Below are positions 12,030 to 25,064 of a stretch of DNA of 64,000 nt, piece after piece. The translations under genes and the position numbers were made by a program. The notes under the pieces were generated by a model, which was not told the DNA's origin, searched no databases, and saw only the letters and a program-made list of their open reading frames with translations. Origin of the DNA: Notospermus geniculatus (taxonomy: Eukaryota; Nemertea; Pilidiophora; Heteronemertea; Lineidae); contig NMRB01000143.1 of NCBI GenBank assembly GCA_002633025.1, positions 239,253-303,252 of the forward strand, in the 5' to 3' direction. Position 1 is the stretch's first letter; each line of letters starts with the position of its first letter.

Positions 12030-12450
12030 GTTCGGGAAAGTTTCAAAAAGTGGAAACATTTCCGACTTCGGCAACGTTTCTTTTTTTGGAAGTGATTTTC
12101 GATTCCAATATCGGGAACGTTTCTGAATTTGGAAGCCCTGAGATTCTGGCACAACCAATCCTTTTGATGATGATAATTGATGATTACTGATGATTGCAGC
12201 CAACTTACGCCAGCAATTGAGATTGTACGCCGTGAAATACAAGGTCACAGCACAGGTGCTGCCATCTGTTAATGGAAAAATACACTTCCCGATTTTTGAT
12301 ACTCATATCCCGATTAGGCCTACTGTGCAAGTAGGCCTACACCGATTCCGATATCGGAATCGGAAACCGCTTCCGAAAAAGGAAACGTTGCCAATATTGG
12401 AATCGCTGGGCTTCCAAAATCAGAAACGTTTCCAAATTCGGAACTGATAG
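12030..12450. repeat. Inverted pair of GGAAAC/GTTTCC-rich repeats
   Basis: The left arm (12030-12145) and right arm (12345-12450) are loose reverse complements sharing clusters such as GGAAACGTTTC, ATTCCAATATCGG and GGGCTTCCAAA. They flank a 200-base AT-rich centre. No coding potential is seen. Confidence 0.6.
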
Positions 12451-12959
12451 GCTAGGCCTAGATATAAAGTTAAAAGTGATATAGGACCTACAAAAAAATG
12501 CGAAACAAATTGTGAAATGTCCGTCGGTCTGCCATCCTACTGGGAACACAGTCATTGCGCATTGGTGATTGCGGGATTGCGCGCACACCATGTCCACCAT
12601 GCACACGAGTAGGCTACACTCATACTACTACTAGTCTCATACAGTACACAGTCCCACACACACAGACAGTGCAGTGTAGTAGGCCTACGACCAAGCAAGC
12701 ATGCAAGAGTACACAAGAGCACAGAGCAGGCCTGCAATGAAGTACAACTCAACAATTTTAATTTCGGAGGAAAGGAACAAACGGTATCATCGCAAGCGAT
12801 TATCCCTAAATAACAGTGAATTGATATTTACCAGTTGAATCACATCATTTCGATATCGAACAGCAGAAATCGGCTAAAAAACGAAAAATGTAGGACAAAG
12901 TTACAGCACAAACGGAACGCCGCAGCTCAACGCAGAAATTAGGTCAATAATGAGACTTT

Positions 12960-13614
12960 GTACCGCATAATGGCGCCACTGCATTAGCAGCCCAACCGGA
13001 ACACCGGGACCAAATCCCGCGAGATATTGCGAGACTTGGGTTTGGGATTTAGTCCCGGAGGAAAAATCACCGCCGCCATCTTGAATATCTTATTGCGCCC
13101 CCACCTATAGCTGGGATAGTGACGCGGCGACCGAACCACCTGGATCTACTTTCGGACTACTTTGACTCATCCACTAGAAGATATAGTTCGGTGAAACTCA
13201 TCACTTTTGTGTCGAAAAAGAACCTACCGATGGCAGTTTTGGGTTAATTTAATACAATATGACACGCAAAAGTGAATTTTACTAAGATTTTGCGAGTTAT
13301 TGTGCGTTTTTGCTCGGCCAAATCGGGATTTCCCGGGGTTCCCGCCATTATGCCATACAGTACAGAATGTACAGTGCACTGACATGCATTTCGCTGTTCT
13401 GATGCTGTGCGTCCACTGTGCGTTTGCCAGATTCCCAACACAATAAAATATGCTATTATGGGTTTTCTGATGTAAATATGCGAATAAATTGACTTAAATA
13501 TAATTATTTCATCTGAAATCATCATAAAATACAATAAAAGTAGCAAATATTTATCAGAGAAATGTCATTTCTTCAGAACTACTTTTACCGCGGAAGTAGT
13601 TCTTCCACACCGGC
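12960..13614 (+). promoter_or_regulatory. Probable TATA-less promoter region upstream of the KIAA1143-like gene
   Basis: GC-richer sequence than its surroundings contains GCCGCCATCTTG at 13072-13083, the YY1-type element, and another ATGGCGG core nearer the gene (13651). It lies 350-1000 bases upstream of the KIAA1143-like start codon. An AGAACTACTT / AAGTAGTTCT hairpin sits at 13575-13603. The promoter role is inferred from motif and position only. Confidence 0.35.
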
Positions 13615-13713
13615 GCTGTGAGGCGCGACGCATCACATAACCCTACGCAAAATGGCGGATTTGACTGTTGTTCGTCAGGGTCACAAACCGACGCAACGTC
13701 ACCAGGTTTTTTG

Positions 13714-13714
13714 N
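13714..13714. other. Single-n assembly join
   Basis: One ambiguous base sits exactly where the 99 bases 13615-13713, identical to positions 1-99, stop matching the left copy. It looks like a contig or haplotype junction. Confidence 0.8.
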
Positions 13715-13942
13715 ATCAACTCTGCCCCCGACTCTGCCATGATTCAGTTAGTCAGTTTACATGTAGTTCGCCAGACGTGAGAGTCAGACCAAAAATGCAA
13801 TGAAAAACACGTGTTTACCCTTCTAAAAATAGATTATGCCGGCCTCCCACCTGAGACGGAACAGCCGTAGTTACGTCACGGAGTACCAAAGCAAACCATA
13901 ATTTTTGCAAGTAGGTCACGGCGAATCACTTCGAAAACATGA

Positions 13943-16011
<2,069 letters not shown>

Positions 16012-16572
16012 ATGTGACGGGAGGCGATCAGTGAGAGATGGACATCCAGACTTTCCTGTGCAGAGAAGCCATGGCACTTTTCTGATCGGTTCAGGGGTTG
16101 CCTTTGCTCTTTTTTAATGCCAGGTGTGTTGGGTGTTGACACACTTGGTTTACAGGATGTTAAGAGACTTGGTCTGCTGTCATGGATGTGGCAAGAATTC
16201 AGGAATTGATGGAGATTGGTTGCACGAAGTGGTGCTCCAATGAACAGAGACAGGCAAGCCTTGGTGCTCTTATTCACCAGTGTTGGTATGGTCTGTCTGG
16301 AATGAGTTCCTGAGATTACAGTCATCTTAGGCAGCTCAATATGATGGCCTGATTCTTGGCTCTGTACTTGTACAGTTCAGAGGTGTATTGATCTCAAACT
16401 GATGGGATGTGGCCAGTTGGCATTATGATCAGTTAAAAACGCATGAATCCAGCAGATCAAAATTGGCTTTTTTGAAACCACATTTTGCTCTGTTGGATTA
16501 AAATATCGAAATATGTATTCAACTGGAAATTTTTATTGATGAATAATGTAATATATAAAAAGTGATTAATGA

Positions 16573-16578
16573 AATAAA
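16573..16578 (+). terminator. Polyadenylation hexamer, intact KIAA1143 homologue
   Basis: AATAAA in an AT-rich 3' flank conserved between both copies, about 560 bases past the stop. Confidence 0.55.
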
Positions 16579-16889
16579 TTGCATTGATCTTGATATGAAT
16601 GACTTATTATTCCAAATAATATTGTGGGCGTGGTTGCAAATGAACTTTTAATCACATGTGTTTTGTTTTAAAAGTGTCCCTCCTTTGAACATTTCCTCCC
16701 AAACACATATTTGAATATTCGTAGGAGGAGCCAGCAAAATAGGGAAATGTCAACTTGTACCAGGGAATAGTCAGGGCTTCAAGTGGTGCCCAATGAACTG
16801 AGAGCTCATCCACTCAGTCTTCAGACGTCGTATTTCCGTCGTATCTCTTCCGATGGAGGCAACAGAGCCGAACGATATGACCTGCAATT

Positions 16890-17151
16890 CAGGCGCGGAT
16901 CCTGGATTTTTGGCAGAGGGGGTCAGGGCTGTCGAAGGCCGGCGCCTAAGATGCCTGCCCCGACGCCCATAAAATTTTGAAATCTAGAAGGCCGTAGACG
17001 CGATTTCCTGGCATCTCAGTATCAACAGAAGCTTTATTCTTGCGGGGTTTTTGCTTATTGTCGCAAATTATTGAAAAAAAACAATTGGTGGTGGCGAGTG
17101 TGTGTGTGTGTGTGGGGGGGGGGGTCACGACCCTCCCCCGGATCCGCGCCT
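16890..17151. mobile_element. hAT-like MITE (CAGGCGCGGATCC ends)
   Basis: The element begins CAGGCGCGGATCCTGG and ends CCGGATCCGCGCCTG, inverted termini of the type common to non-autonomous hAT elements. The interior includes a GT microsatellite running into a G-run near 17100-17126. No clear target duplication is preserved. Confidence 0.6.
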
Positions 17152-17379
17152 GACTGCGTCTTGGGATCCCGGGAGCCCTGGGACATTTTTCCAGCAATCA
17201 CTCAAATTACAACTTTGCCATCATTTCATCAATCATATCATCCGCAACGGGTGTTGCATTTGGTTTAATGATGCATTCGGCACGCCAACTCTGATGGGTG
17301 AATTCGTCAAAAGTATGTTTGAGTTGGCTTCTAGAGGGGCTCGAAGCTTTGCCGTCCGGGGATATCATACACGATCGAT

Positions 17380-19366
17380 ATGTTTCTTTGTGCGCTATTT
17401 TGTTTCTCTCTTTTGGTCCCAGTCGTCATCACGTCGAACCCCACTGGAGACACATGGGTGTTCGCGCGGCCTAACCAGTGTCCTGGAAAGTTCCCACAGA
17501 CTAAATCGATAACGACAGCGGATGTTGCAGACTTGGAGCACTGTGCTCTCAAATGCGCGGACGAATCGCGTTGTTTGTCCTTCCATTACAGCGACAAGTG
17601 TAAGCTCTATTCGTTCACATCTGACAAAGATTGTACTGGATATCTCTCGGAGACCTTGAGCGACGACAAAGGATTTTTTGAATTGCGACGGGTAAGATAT
17701 AATTGGGCAGACGCTCGTCTCCTGATTTCCAACATTCTCTCATAAACAGCAGGCAAAACAGCAGCCACGCCCTGGCCTTTTTCCCACATCTCCGTCATCG
17801 TGGTCATGGTTGTTCTGGTGTTGCTTGGTCAAAAAATCTAGTGTGGTTTAATATTATTATTCCGTCGGCCTGTACGCCTGCGCATGGGAAAATTATAAGT
17901 GGTAGCAACGGTATCTTCAAAGTTGTCTTTATCGTCTGTCTCGACCTTTTTTCTTCCTTCTTGCAGAAATGCACCAGCTCTAAATGCAGCTGTTCGAAAT
18001 TATTCAAAGGCAAATACTGCGATCTGGCAGCAAATGGTAAGGATCTTTTGCGTCGTATTTTGCATGGAAAGATTCACTATCCTTTCTAGATTTTGGACTG
18101 AAGACGGTGGCTCGCAGGACTTCTACCACGCGACATCGTCCGTCATCGTCCTCCGACGACGGTCGCTGAGGCGAAAAGTCCAGACTTATAGGCCCGAACT
18201 TATAAAAGGTGTTTTTCGCCTGTCTAACTTGGACTTGTTTAAGCCTAAACATTTGTAAGACAACTGTTAGACAAGTCTACCAAAACACTGGTGTTTATCG
18301 GAATTTCGAACAGCGCAAGGACGTCGGTCTAGCTAGTCAGGTCCAACAGGTGATTAAATGGTCTCAACAAAGGCAGTGCCTTTGTTGAGACGATTATATA
18401 ATGCAATTGTGAAGTGGCATAACTTAGATGACCTCATATCGCACCACATTCGTCACACAGGCCTATTTGTTGTTGTGAATGGATGGATAGTACACCCTTA
18501 GTCAAAAGTAAATGCCCACCTAATTTNNNNNNNNNNNNNNNNNNNNNNNNNNNNNNNNNNNNNNNNNNNNNNNNNNNNNNNNNNNNNNNNNNNNNNNNNN
18601 NNNNNNNNNNNNNNNNNNNNNNNNNNNNNNNNNNNNNNNNNNNNNNNNNNNNNNNNNNNNNNNNNNNNNNNNNNNNNNNNNNNNNNNNNNNNNNNNNNNN
18701 NNNNNNNNNNNNNNNNNNNNNNNNNNNNNNNNNNNNNNNNNNNNNNNNNNNNNNNNNNNNNNNNNNNNNNNNNNNNNNNNNNNNNNNNNNNNNNNNNNNN
18801 NNNNNNNNNNNNNNNNNNNNNNNNNNNNNNNNNNNNNNNNNNNNNNNNNNNNNNNNNNNNNNNNNNNNNNNNNNNNNNNNNNNNNNNNNNNNNNNNNNNN
18901 NNNNNNNNNNNNNNNNNNNNNNNNNNNNNNNNNNNNNNNNNNNNNNNNNNNNNNNNNNNNNNNNNNNNNNNNNNNNNNNNNNNNNNNNNNNNNNNNNNNN
19001 TTAAAGATAATATATCACGGATATTTTCGCGGGCCACGAAAATCATTGTTTATTTACATTTTGTTTGTTTATTTCTCGTTTTTCTTTGTCTTATGAGTAA
19101 TTTGTTGGTGGCGTGCCCCTCTAGAAATTCTTTTGATACTGAAAATATTCAATTTGGTGGGTTGGCATGTCCCAAAAGTCCAAAATAACATGATGTAAAC
19201 ATCAATGTTTACAAACATTAAACGTAAACAATGAAGTCGTGATATATTATCTTTAAAGAATGTTGACATATTTTGTAAATGTGTTGTTGATGAGGTGTTC
19301 ATGTGGGAAAAGAGCCGGTCTGCCGAAGAAATTGCCGATCTTTACAACACGCCCAACTATAAGTGA
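17380..19366 (+). CDS. Secreted PAN/apple + Cys-rich + LamG protein, right copy (gapped, MITE-interrupted)
   Basis: Exon 1 (17380-17691) encodes a hydrophobic signal peptide (MFLCALFCFSLLVPVV...) and a PAN/apple-like domain with cysteines in the CALKCADESRCLSFHY pattern. Exon 2 (17967-18036) encodes the KCTSSKCSCSK segment. The LamG exon is largely lost in the gap 18527-19000; its last 37 codons (19257-19366, ending NTPNYK, TGA) follow a transposon inserted at a TTAA in the coding sequence. Alternatively exon 1 could begin at an acceptor-like site inside the putative signal peptide (TTTTGGTCCCAG). AATAAA at 19685 suggests the gene ends here. From the left copy the full protein would be about 350 residues. 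PAN and LamG modules bind proteins or carbohydrates outside the cell; the ligand is unknown. As assembled this allele is interrupted. Confidence 0.7.
18359..18393. repeat. Perfect short hairpin
   Basis: GTCTCAACAAAGGCA is followed almost directly by TGCCTTTGTTGAGAC. It lies in copy-2-specific sequence (18186-18526) that replaces the left-copy intron and the start of the LamG exon. Confidence 0.75.
18527..19000. other. Assembly gap (474 n)
   Basis: A run of n removes most of the LamG exon in the right copy. Confidence 0.99.
19001..19256. mobile_element. piggyBac-like MITE with TTAA target duplication
   Basis: A 248-bp insert lies between two TTAA tetranucleotides (19001-19004, 19253-19256). 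Its ends AGATAATATATCACG and CGTGATATATTATCT are exact inverted repeats. The left block copy has a single TTAA at the matching coding position (near 4738), which is the empty site. A TTAA duplication is the hallmark of piggyBac-superfamily elements. The interior has no transposase, so it is non-autonomous. It lies inside the LamG coding exon. Confidence 0.88.
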
Positions 19367-19684
19367 GTGGCGGTGCAGATCAGGTCCAGACTCTACAAAA
19401 ACAGTCTTTACCCATTCCTTGAGAGAGCGAAGCGAGCGCAACCTAGTGGCTGCGTAGGGAGACCAGAGCCACAGGCCGCTTCCATTGGGACATATTTATC
19501 ATCTGGAACACCGATGCCACGCAATTCACGTGCAATTATACGTGCATATTCAAGTACAACATCTTAAAATAGTTTTTATATATTTCTGTCCACTTTATTA
19601 AACGTGTTTGTAGGCCCACATCAATTTACGTAGTGAAATGTTTTACACTATTTTACCTGTCATACCTGTCATTGGGAGACGTGC

Positions 19685-19690
19685 AATAAA
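19685..19690 (+). terminator. Polyadenylation hexamer after the LamG exon (right copy)
   Basis: AATAAA conserved with position 4967 of the left copy, though about 200 bases further from the stop because of an intervening insertion or deletion. Confidence 0.5.
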
Positions 19691-20332
19691 ATTAAACTAA
19701 ATTGATCGGATGTGTCAACTAATGAATTTCATTCATTGTTTATTGAACAGGAAACAATAGGAGAATATTACATCAGCTGTCATTCATTAATATTACAATG
19801 CTGTCTTTTCATATCACTTGCCTTAATTAATTAAGCAAATGATATTATTGCATATTCGGTAATATTACTCATTGGGGAGGTTTCGAAATCAAACGATAAA
19901 CCAAAACTTTACGACAACGTTATTTTTCATACTACACATTGACCAGATTTTGCATTGCATTTTCGGCACAAAAATAAAGTTGTCGTTAACGTTTACGTTT
20001 ATCGTTTGATTTCGAAACCTCCCTATTATCAAATGCACGATTCATCATGGAAGCTGCTTAGTAAAAGTCCTATGGACAAGTTGTCACAATCTTCTGACAG
20101 CTTGACTCTAGCGTACGATACTATATGGTGTCTTCCTCAGGAGACACTCTATAGACTCCTGAGGAAGACACCGTATAGTGTCGTAAGCTAGAGTCATCAT
20201 CATCATGTATATTTGTGCCTTAAAATTAAAACGTTAATCTCAGAAATCGGTGTTACCACCCTCCTTTCGATATCGTTGACGATCAACACGGCTACACTGC
20301 CATACTGAATACTGACCGATCATTTCCACATG

Positions 20333-20710
20333 TAAACTCCCTACGCAGTTGTGTACCGCGCCCCCTTCGGTTTACCCGCTCTCCACAACTGCTTAACTTC
20401 GTAAGATTCGCCGCGTTAGGTCAACAGGTGGCGCTGAGAGAGTCGACCAATGAGAGCACCGAGCAACCGGTAACCAAGCTGGCCTGAGACACTTTTTCAT
20501 TGGCCGAGCGGTTCGTAGCCATGGTAGCACAAGAACATCCGTTGCCAACGGGCCAAACAGTTCTGAAAGCAGCGTGCTGATAGGCTGTAAAACTCGCGCC
20601 ATGCCCAGACGCCATCTGTTGACCGAACGCGGCGAATTTTACGAAGTTAAGCAGTTGTGGAGAGCGAGTAAACCGAAGGGGGCGCGATACACAACTGCGG
20701 AGGGAGTTTA
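20333..20710. mobile_element. Mutator-like MITE with 9-bp target duplication
   Basis: A 378-bp insertion is bounded by TTCCACATG on both sides (20324-20332 and 20711-20719). The left copy has TTCCACATG once at the same place. The inverted ends are long, about 105 bp, opening TAAACTCCCT and containing CGCCCCCTTCGGTTTAC and CTTAACTTCGTAA on both arms. Long TIRs with a 9-bp duplication match Mutator-like elements. No transposase is present. Confidence 0.85.
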
Positions 20711-21767
20711 TTCCACATGAAGAACGGTTCATTTCTAATCTCCTCATGCAGTTACCATTGGCACCATGCTGCATGAGTTTGCTGACATTACTCAGAACGG
20801 TTGGGTCAGAATTTCGGTTCGGACCAGACAAAATGGTTGTAACAGATCTCCTCCACCAACATTACGAATTGGTGATCATGACCTTGTCGTTCAGGCATTG
20901 AAACCATTGATTTTGTAACAACAATCACAATGGCCGCTCTCTAATACTGGGATCATCAACACGCGGTAACTCTCAAAAACTCGTTGGTTGTTTCCGTCAA
21001 AATGAAAACGGAAAAATCAATCTTGTAATTGATTGGAATCCTTCAATGGCTTTGTATCGATCTAAATTTGTGTAGGCCTACATGTACGGTCTTTACAGTA
21101 CAGTGTTCATCCCTGAGTAGCCTGTATTGTGTGCTACAGGAGTGAGAGTTGACCAGGAAGACCAAGTGGGTCACATCACCGACATGGATTATGATGAAGA
21201 TGTTTGTCAGAATGTTTCTTACGGATGTTCAGGAAAGGCGAAGATACGGATGGGAACCAAGATGTAACGAGGTAGGCCTGTTATCCACAAAGTTTTGAAG
21301 CATTCTATGGGATTTTGTTTTCGTTTTCTTTGCGTTCAAAACTGAAAACCGCGATGTTGTTCTGATTATGAATTCCTTTTTTTCGTATACGTGAAAACAC
21401 TGGAGCAAAGGTGGAGTGGAATGTGGTGCGTTTCAGGGCGGACAGCGGTTTTCGTACCTTCCACCCCCAACTGCTGCATTTATAAAAGATTGTCTTCCCC
21501 ATCCAGTGATTGCTTGGTGTACGAAAAAAAGGAATTTGATGATCACACTCGTGACAACCGTGAACACTGAAGCCAGACTGTCCGTTTCTCTCACATACGT
21601 CTTTCGTCGTCTTAGCTTTCGTTCCTTTCGTCCAAAATTCAGCCTTCGTCTGCGTTCATCTTGAAGATATCTTCTATACATTCACTTCCAAAATATGGTA
21701 GTTATTTCTAGAGTTTTACATCATGCGTTTCTATAGACTTTAACCCTTTTCCAGGTCACTATCCCTG

Positions 21768-24700
21768 ATGCCTCTCTGCTGGAGGGACATGAAGAATCGC
21801 CTAGTGAAATTCATTGCAATGTTGGTCCTGACTTATTTCCCGTCTGCTAGTAAGTGTAACACCGTTCGTTCGTTCTGAGGAGAGTTAGACTGAATCTGGG
21901 CTTGGTAGAGTCTTCACGACACGAGTTGACAACTGTGACTAATCTTAATTTGTGTTTGAACCAGCCAGCGGTAATCCCACGCCAAGCATTGCAGCAGTCG
22001 TGGCCACTGTCTTGTAACATGTTTTCTGCAAAAGGAATACATACGAAATTCCATTTTCATTTCAGATTCCAGTACAACCTGTCTCCCAACATCATGGGGT
22101 GTCTATTACACCGGCACTGTGAGCAAAACCAAAGGAGGTCTCTCTTGCCAGCGCTGGGATTATTCTTCTCCTCACAAACATCCCTACCACAAGGATGTCT
22201 ACTTCGTATCTGATCGCGGGATTAAGAAGGCCGCCAACTACTGCAGGAATCCTGGTGGAAAGCGTAAGGGAGTGTGGTGTTATACCGTTTCGGCGAAGAA
22301 GACGTGGGACTTTTGTAATGTTCCGCTGTGTCCACAAGGTAAGGTTTCCAAATTTCGCGAATTAGTAGACCCCCTACATATTAAGGTATTTGCCTTTGGC
22401 GTTTCAAGGCGTATGCTTCCCCCACATCCAGTGACGGTCTTCGTTCGGACGTGCTCCGTGTAAAAGACATCACCGCAGATGACATTTCAACTGCCTATGG
22501 TTTCGCTCCGAATCAGACATATCCTTATATAACATACAGGCAAAAAAGACTGCAAAAAGGATACGTTGGGAAAGACCTACGCCGGGCACGTCAGGGTCAC
22601 AAAGTCTGGCAAACCTTGCCAATACTGGGTCGCCCAATTCCCCCATCGATACCGCTACATCAAAGCCGGCCTCTTCCCTGAGAAGATCCTAAAGAAAGTT
22701 GCAAACAAGTGTCGGAATCCAACAGGCAAGCCTGGTGGGCCATGGTGCTACACGGCTGTTGCTTCCCCCACCTGGGAATACTGTAGTATCCCTATCTGTG
22801 GCCGCGTCGGTAAGTTTATTTGTACCGGTATTCGAAGCAACCCCGTCCCGACTTGCACCATCACATCAGCCTTTCACTCTCTGGCAGTGAATGTAAGGAC
22901 ACGACGCAAGACTTCCGTCGGAAGTTCATCAGGAAGCAACGTCTAACATTGGACGTCCAAGAAAAGCTATCTTTTGGCACCTTATGTTCGCATTTTCCTT
23001 TCAGCTTCTCCTAAGCCTACTGGGCCACCGGATAAGGGTAAGTACATGTACATGTACATGTACATGTATTACACAAAATTCGATGATATCAAAATGACGA
23101 CTTGTTTTCAGAAAAAAGCGCCCAGAAATATTGTTGTTGATCTGCACGTCGTTTTGTCCGCAGGCGGAAACTTTAGTCCGTTTCGCCAATCTCTTTCAGA
23201 CCCTGCCAAGTGTCTTCCAACTGAATGGGGCGTCTATTACACAGGGACTGCCAACAAAACGCGCAGTGGCCTCACCTGCCAGCGATGGGATGCCCAGTTT
23301 CCCCATAAACATAAGGACAACAAACACCAAGCGTTACCTGAGAAAGATGTCACTGACGCTGCGAATTTCTGTCGTAATCCCGGTGGTAGACGAAAAGGAG
23401 TTTGGTGTTACACGACAAATAAGAAGAAAAAGTGGGATTTTTGTGATGTGAAGTTGTGTACGCCTTGTGAGTACGCTGGTCCTTCTTTTTCAAAATGTCT
23501 TGTGCTCGGACCGTATCTCTTCGTTATCCCTCTCCCTACGCTGCAAACTCTTCTTTCTGCCTTTGTTTTCAGCAAAGGCCGGCTGCAAAGTGAATTCGAC
23601 TGGTTTAGTTTACATGGGAAAGGCCAGCACCACCAAAAGTGGTAAACCTTGTCAATACTGGAACACTAAATACCCGCACCACAACCCATATGCTGATAGA
23701 CCAGACCTCTTCCCTGAAAAGAAGGTGGACCTTGCAAAAAATTATTGCCGAAATCCTACAAAAGATATTCTTGGCCCGTGGTGTTATACTGCAACTTCGA
23801 CACCAACGCGGGAATATTGTGATATACCAGTCTGTCAAAAAGGTAAGACTGAGGCTTGTTTGTTAGTGATTCGGGGCGTAGAGAGAAAGAAACACTAGGT
23901 CCTCCCAGAGTTTTTGGATCGCGCGAGTTGGTTCTCGATGGGCAGTAGCCTTGTTGGTTACGGCTTACGCCTGCCTTGACCAGTGATACAACGACTAGCC
24001 TAGTTCGGCTGAGGTGCCACAGAGAGCCAACTCGCGGAAGACAACTCTCACATGAAGGAGCACCAAACGATGGAAGTTTCACGACCCGAGCTCTGGAAAT
24101 CATCGAAAACTTACCGGCGACTTTTGTCCTTCTGAAATCCAGGACCAAACCTCGCGCTGAAGAAACCGACACTCCAGATCGACACCTACCCCGGGGGAGA
24201 GTCGCTCAAAGCCGTTGACGGGAAAAAGGACGCGAATTTTTCCCATGGAAGCTGTACTCGGACTCTCAAGGAGGCCAAGCATGAGCACAGCAAGAATTGG
24301 TGGACGGTTGACCTGCAAAAGGTATACACAATCAACCAAGTCGTGGTTGTAAACAGAGGTGACTGCTGCGGTGAGTTTTCCATTGATTTTCGAGCCTTCA
24401 TCTTGATCTGTGCAGAAAGAGTAGGCCTATACTGGTTATGAAGGAAGACACGGAAGACATCAGCATCTCACCTCACAATTTTTAGACTAAGCTTATAAAG
24501 TATTGAAATTCCTTTCTAGGTAAATGGCTCGGTAAATTCGACATCGTTGTTCTCAATACTCGGCCCATACCCAAGCTGACGTTGCGGTACACGCGGAGTC
24601 AGCTGTGCGCCCATCAGGAAAGACCAGTCAAAAAGGGGGGTTCGAAGACCTACACGTGTGACAGGTTGGTAAAGGGAAGATTCGTTGCTATAGCACAGCC

Positions 24701-24897
24701 CAGGAGGAAGCCTTTAACTCTGTGTGAAGTTGAGGTGTACGGAACTGCAAGTAAGTGGAAACTGACGCCTTAATGGAAAAATACCGGTACTCATTTTTCT
24801 CTCGATCACTTTACAAATCATGAAATGTCCTTGTGCTAACCGATCTCTTCTTCTCGCGGCATAGCAAACCACTTTCCGTCGGCAATTTTTATCGGAG
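21768..24897 (+). CDS. Secreted four-kringle + fucolectin protein (more complete copy)
   Basis: Exons: signal peptide 21755-21849 (ATG at 21789, hydrophobic VKFIAMLVLTYFPSA; an in-frame ATG is at 21768); kringle 1 22066-22338; kringle 2 22540-22809; 11-residue Pro-rich linker 23005-23037; kringle 3 23200-23466; kringle 4 23573-23842; fucolectin-type domain in two exons, 24143-24370 and 24520-24750. Every internal junction is phase 1. The fucolectin (F5/8-like) domain starts NLALKKPTLQ, contains WWTVDLQKVYTINQVVVVNR and ends with the diagnostic LTLCEVEVYG strand. A 33-bp phase-1 exon (24865-24897) may follow; otherwise reading on past 24750 gives a stop after SKWKLTP. All kringles keep six cysteines. 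The product is about 550 residues, secreted, probably a glycan/protein-binding protein with no protease domain. The final exon is not identified. Confidence 0.85.
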
Positions 24898-24925
24898 GTT
24901 AGTGCAAACTCGTGTCTTCCTCATG

Positions 24926-25064
24926 GTAGTCTCTGTCACCCGGCCGCTGTTGCGAATCTGGGGACGTTAAGCGCCTTTCACACTATAACGAATTCGTTAT
25001 AGTGTGAAGGACGCTTTCGTGGAGCAACACTACTGAACAAAGCGGCCCGCTGCGCGAGACTATT
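24926..25064. repeat. TAGTCTCG-family MITE, member 1
   Basis: It begins TAGTCTCTGTCACCC and ends GCGCGAGACTA. The interior carries CTGTTGCGAATC and GCAACACTACTGAACAAAGC, shared with three other members in this window, plus an inserted perfect palindrome TTCACACTATAACGAATTCG and its complement at about 24977-25008. Confidence 0.75.

Larger units (their letters stand above)
9131..13614. other. Inter-copy segment without recognised genes
   Basis: This 4.5 kb lies between the two copies of the three-gene block and is not duplicated. It holds SINE-like and foldback elements (listed separately), many TAGGCCTAC motifs and no reading frame with recognisable similarity. Its last 600 bases look like a promoter region. 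Confidence 0.5.
19370..21754. other. Intergenic between PAN/LamG and kringle genes, right copy
   Basis: No coding sequence is recognised. It contains the polyadenylation signal at 19685, a 200-bp segment absent from the left copy (19482-19684), the shared MITEs at about 19875-20023 and 20104-20193, and the 378-bp insertion at 20333-20710. Confidence 0.5.

Noticed and set aside
18527-19000. Long open frames across the gap
   Set aside because: They consist of n only.
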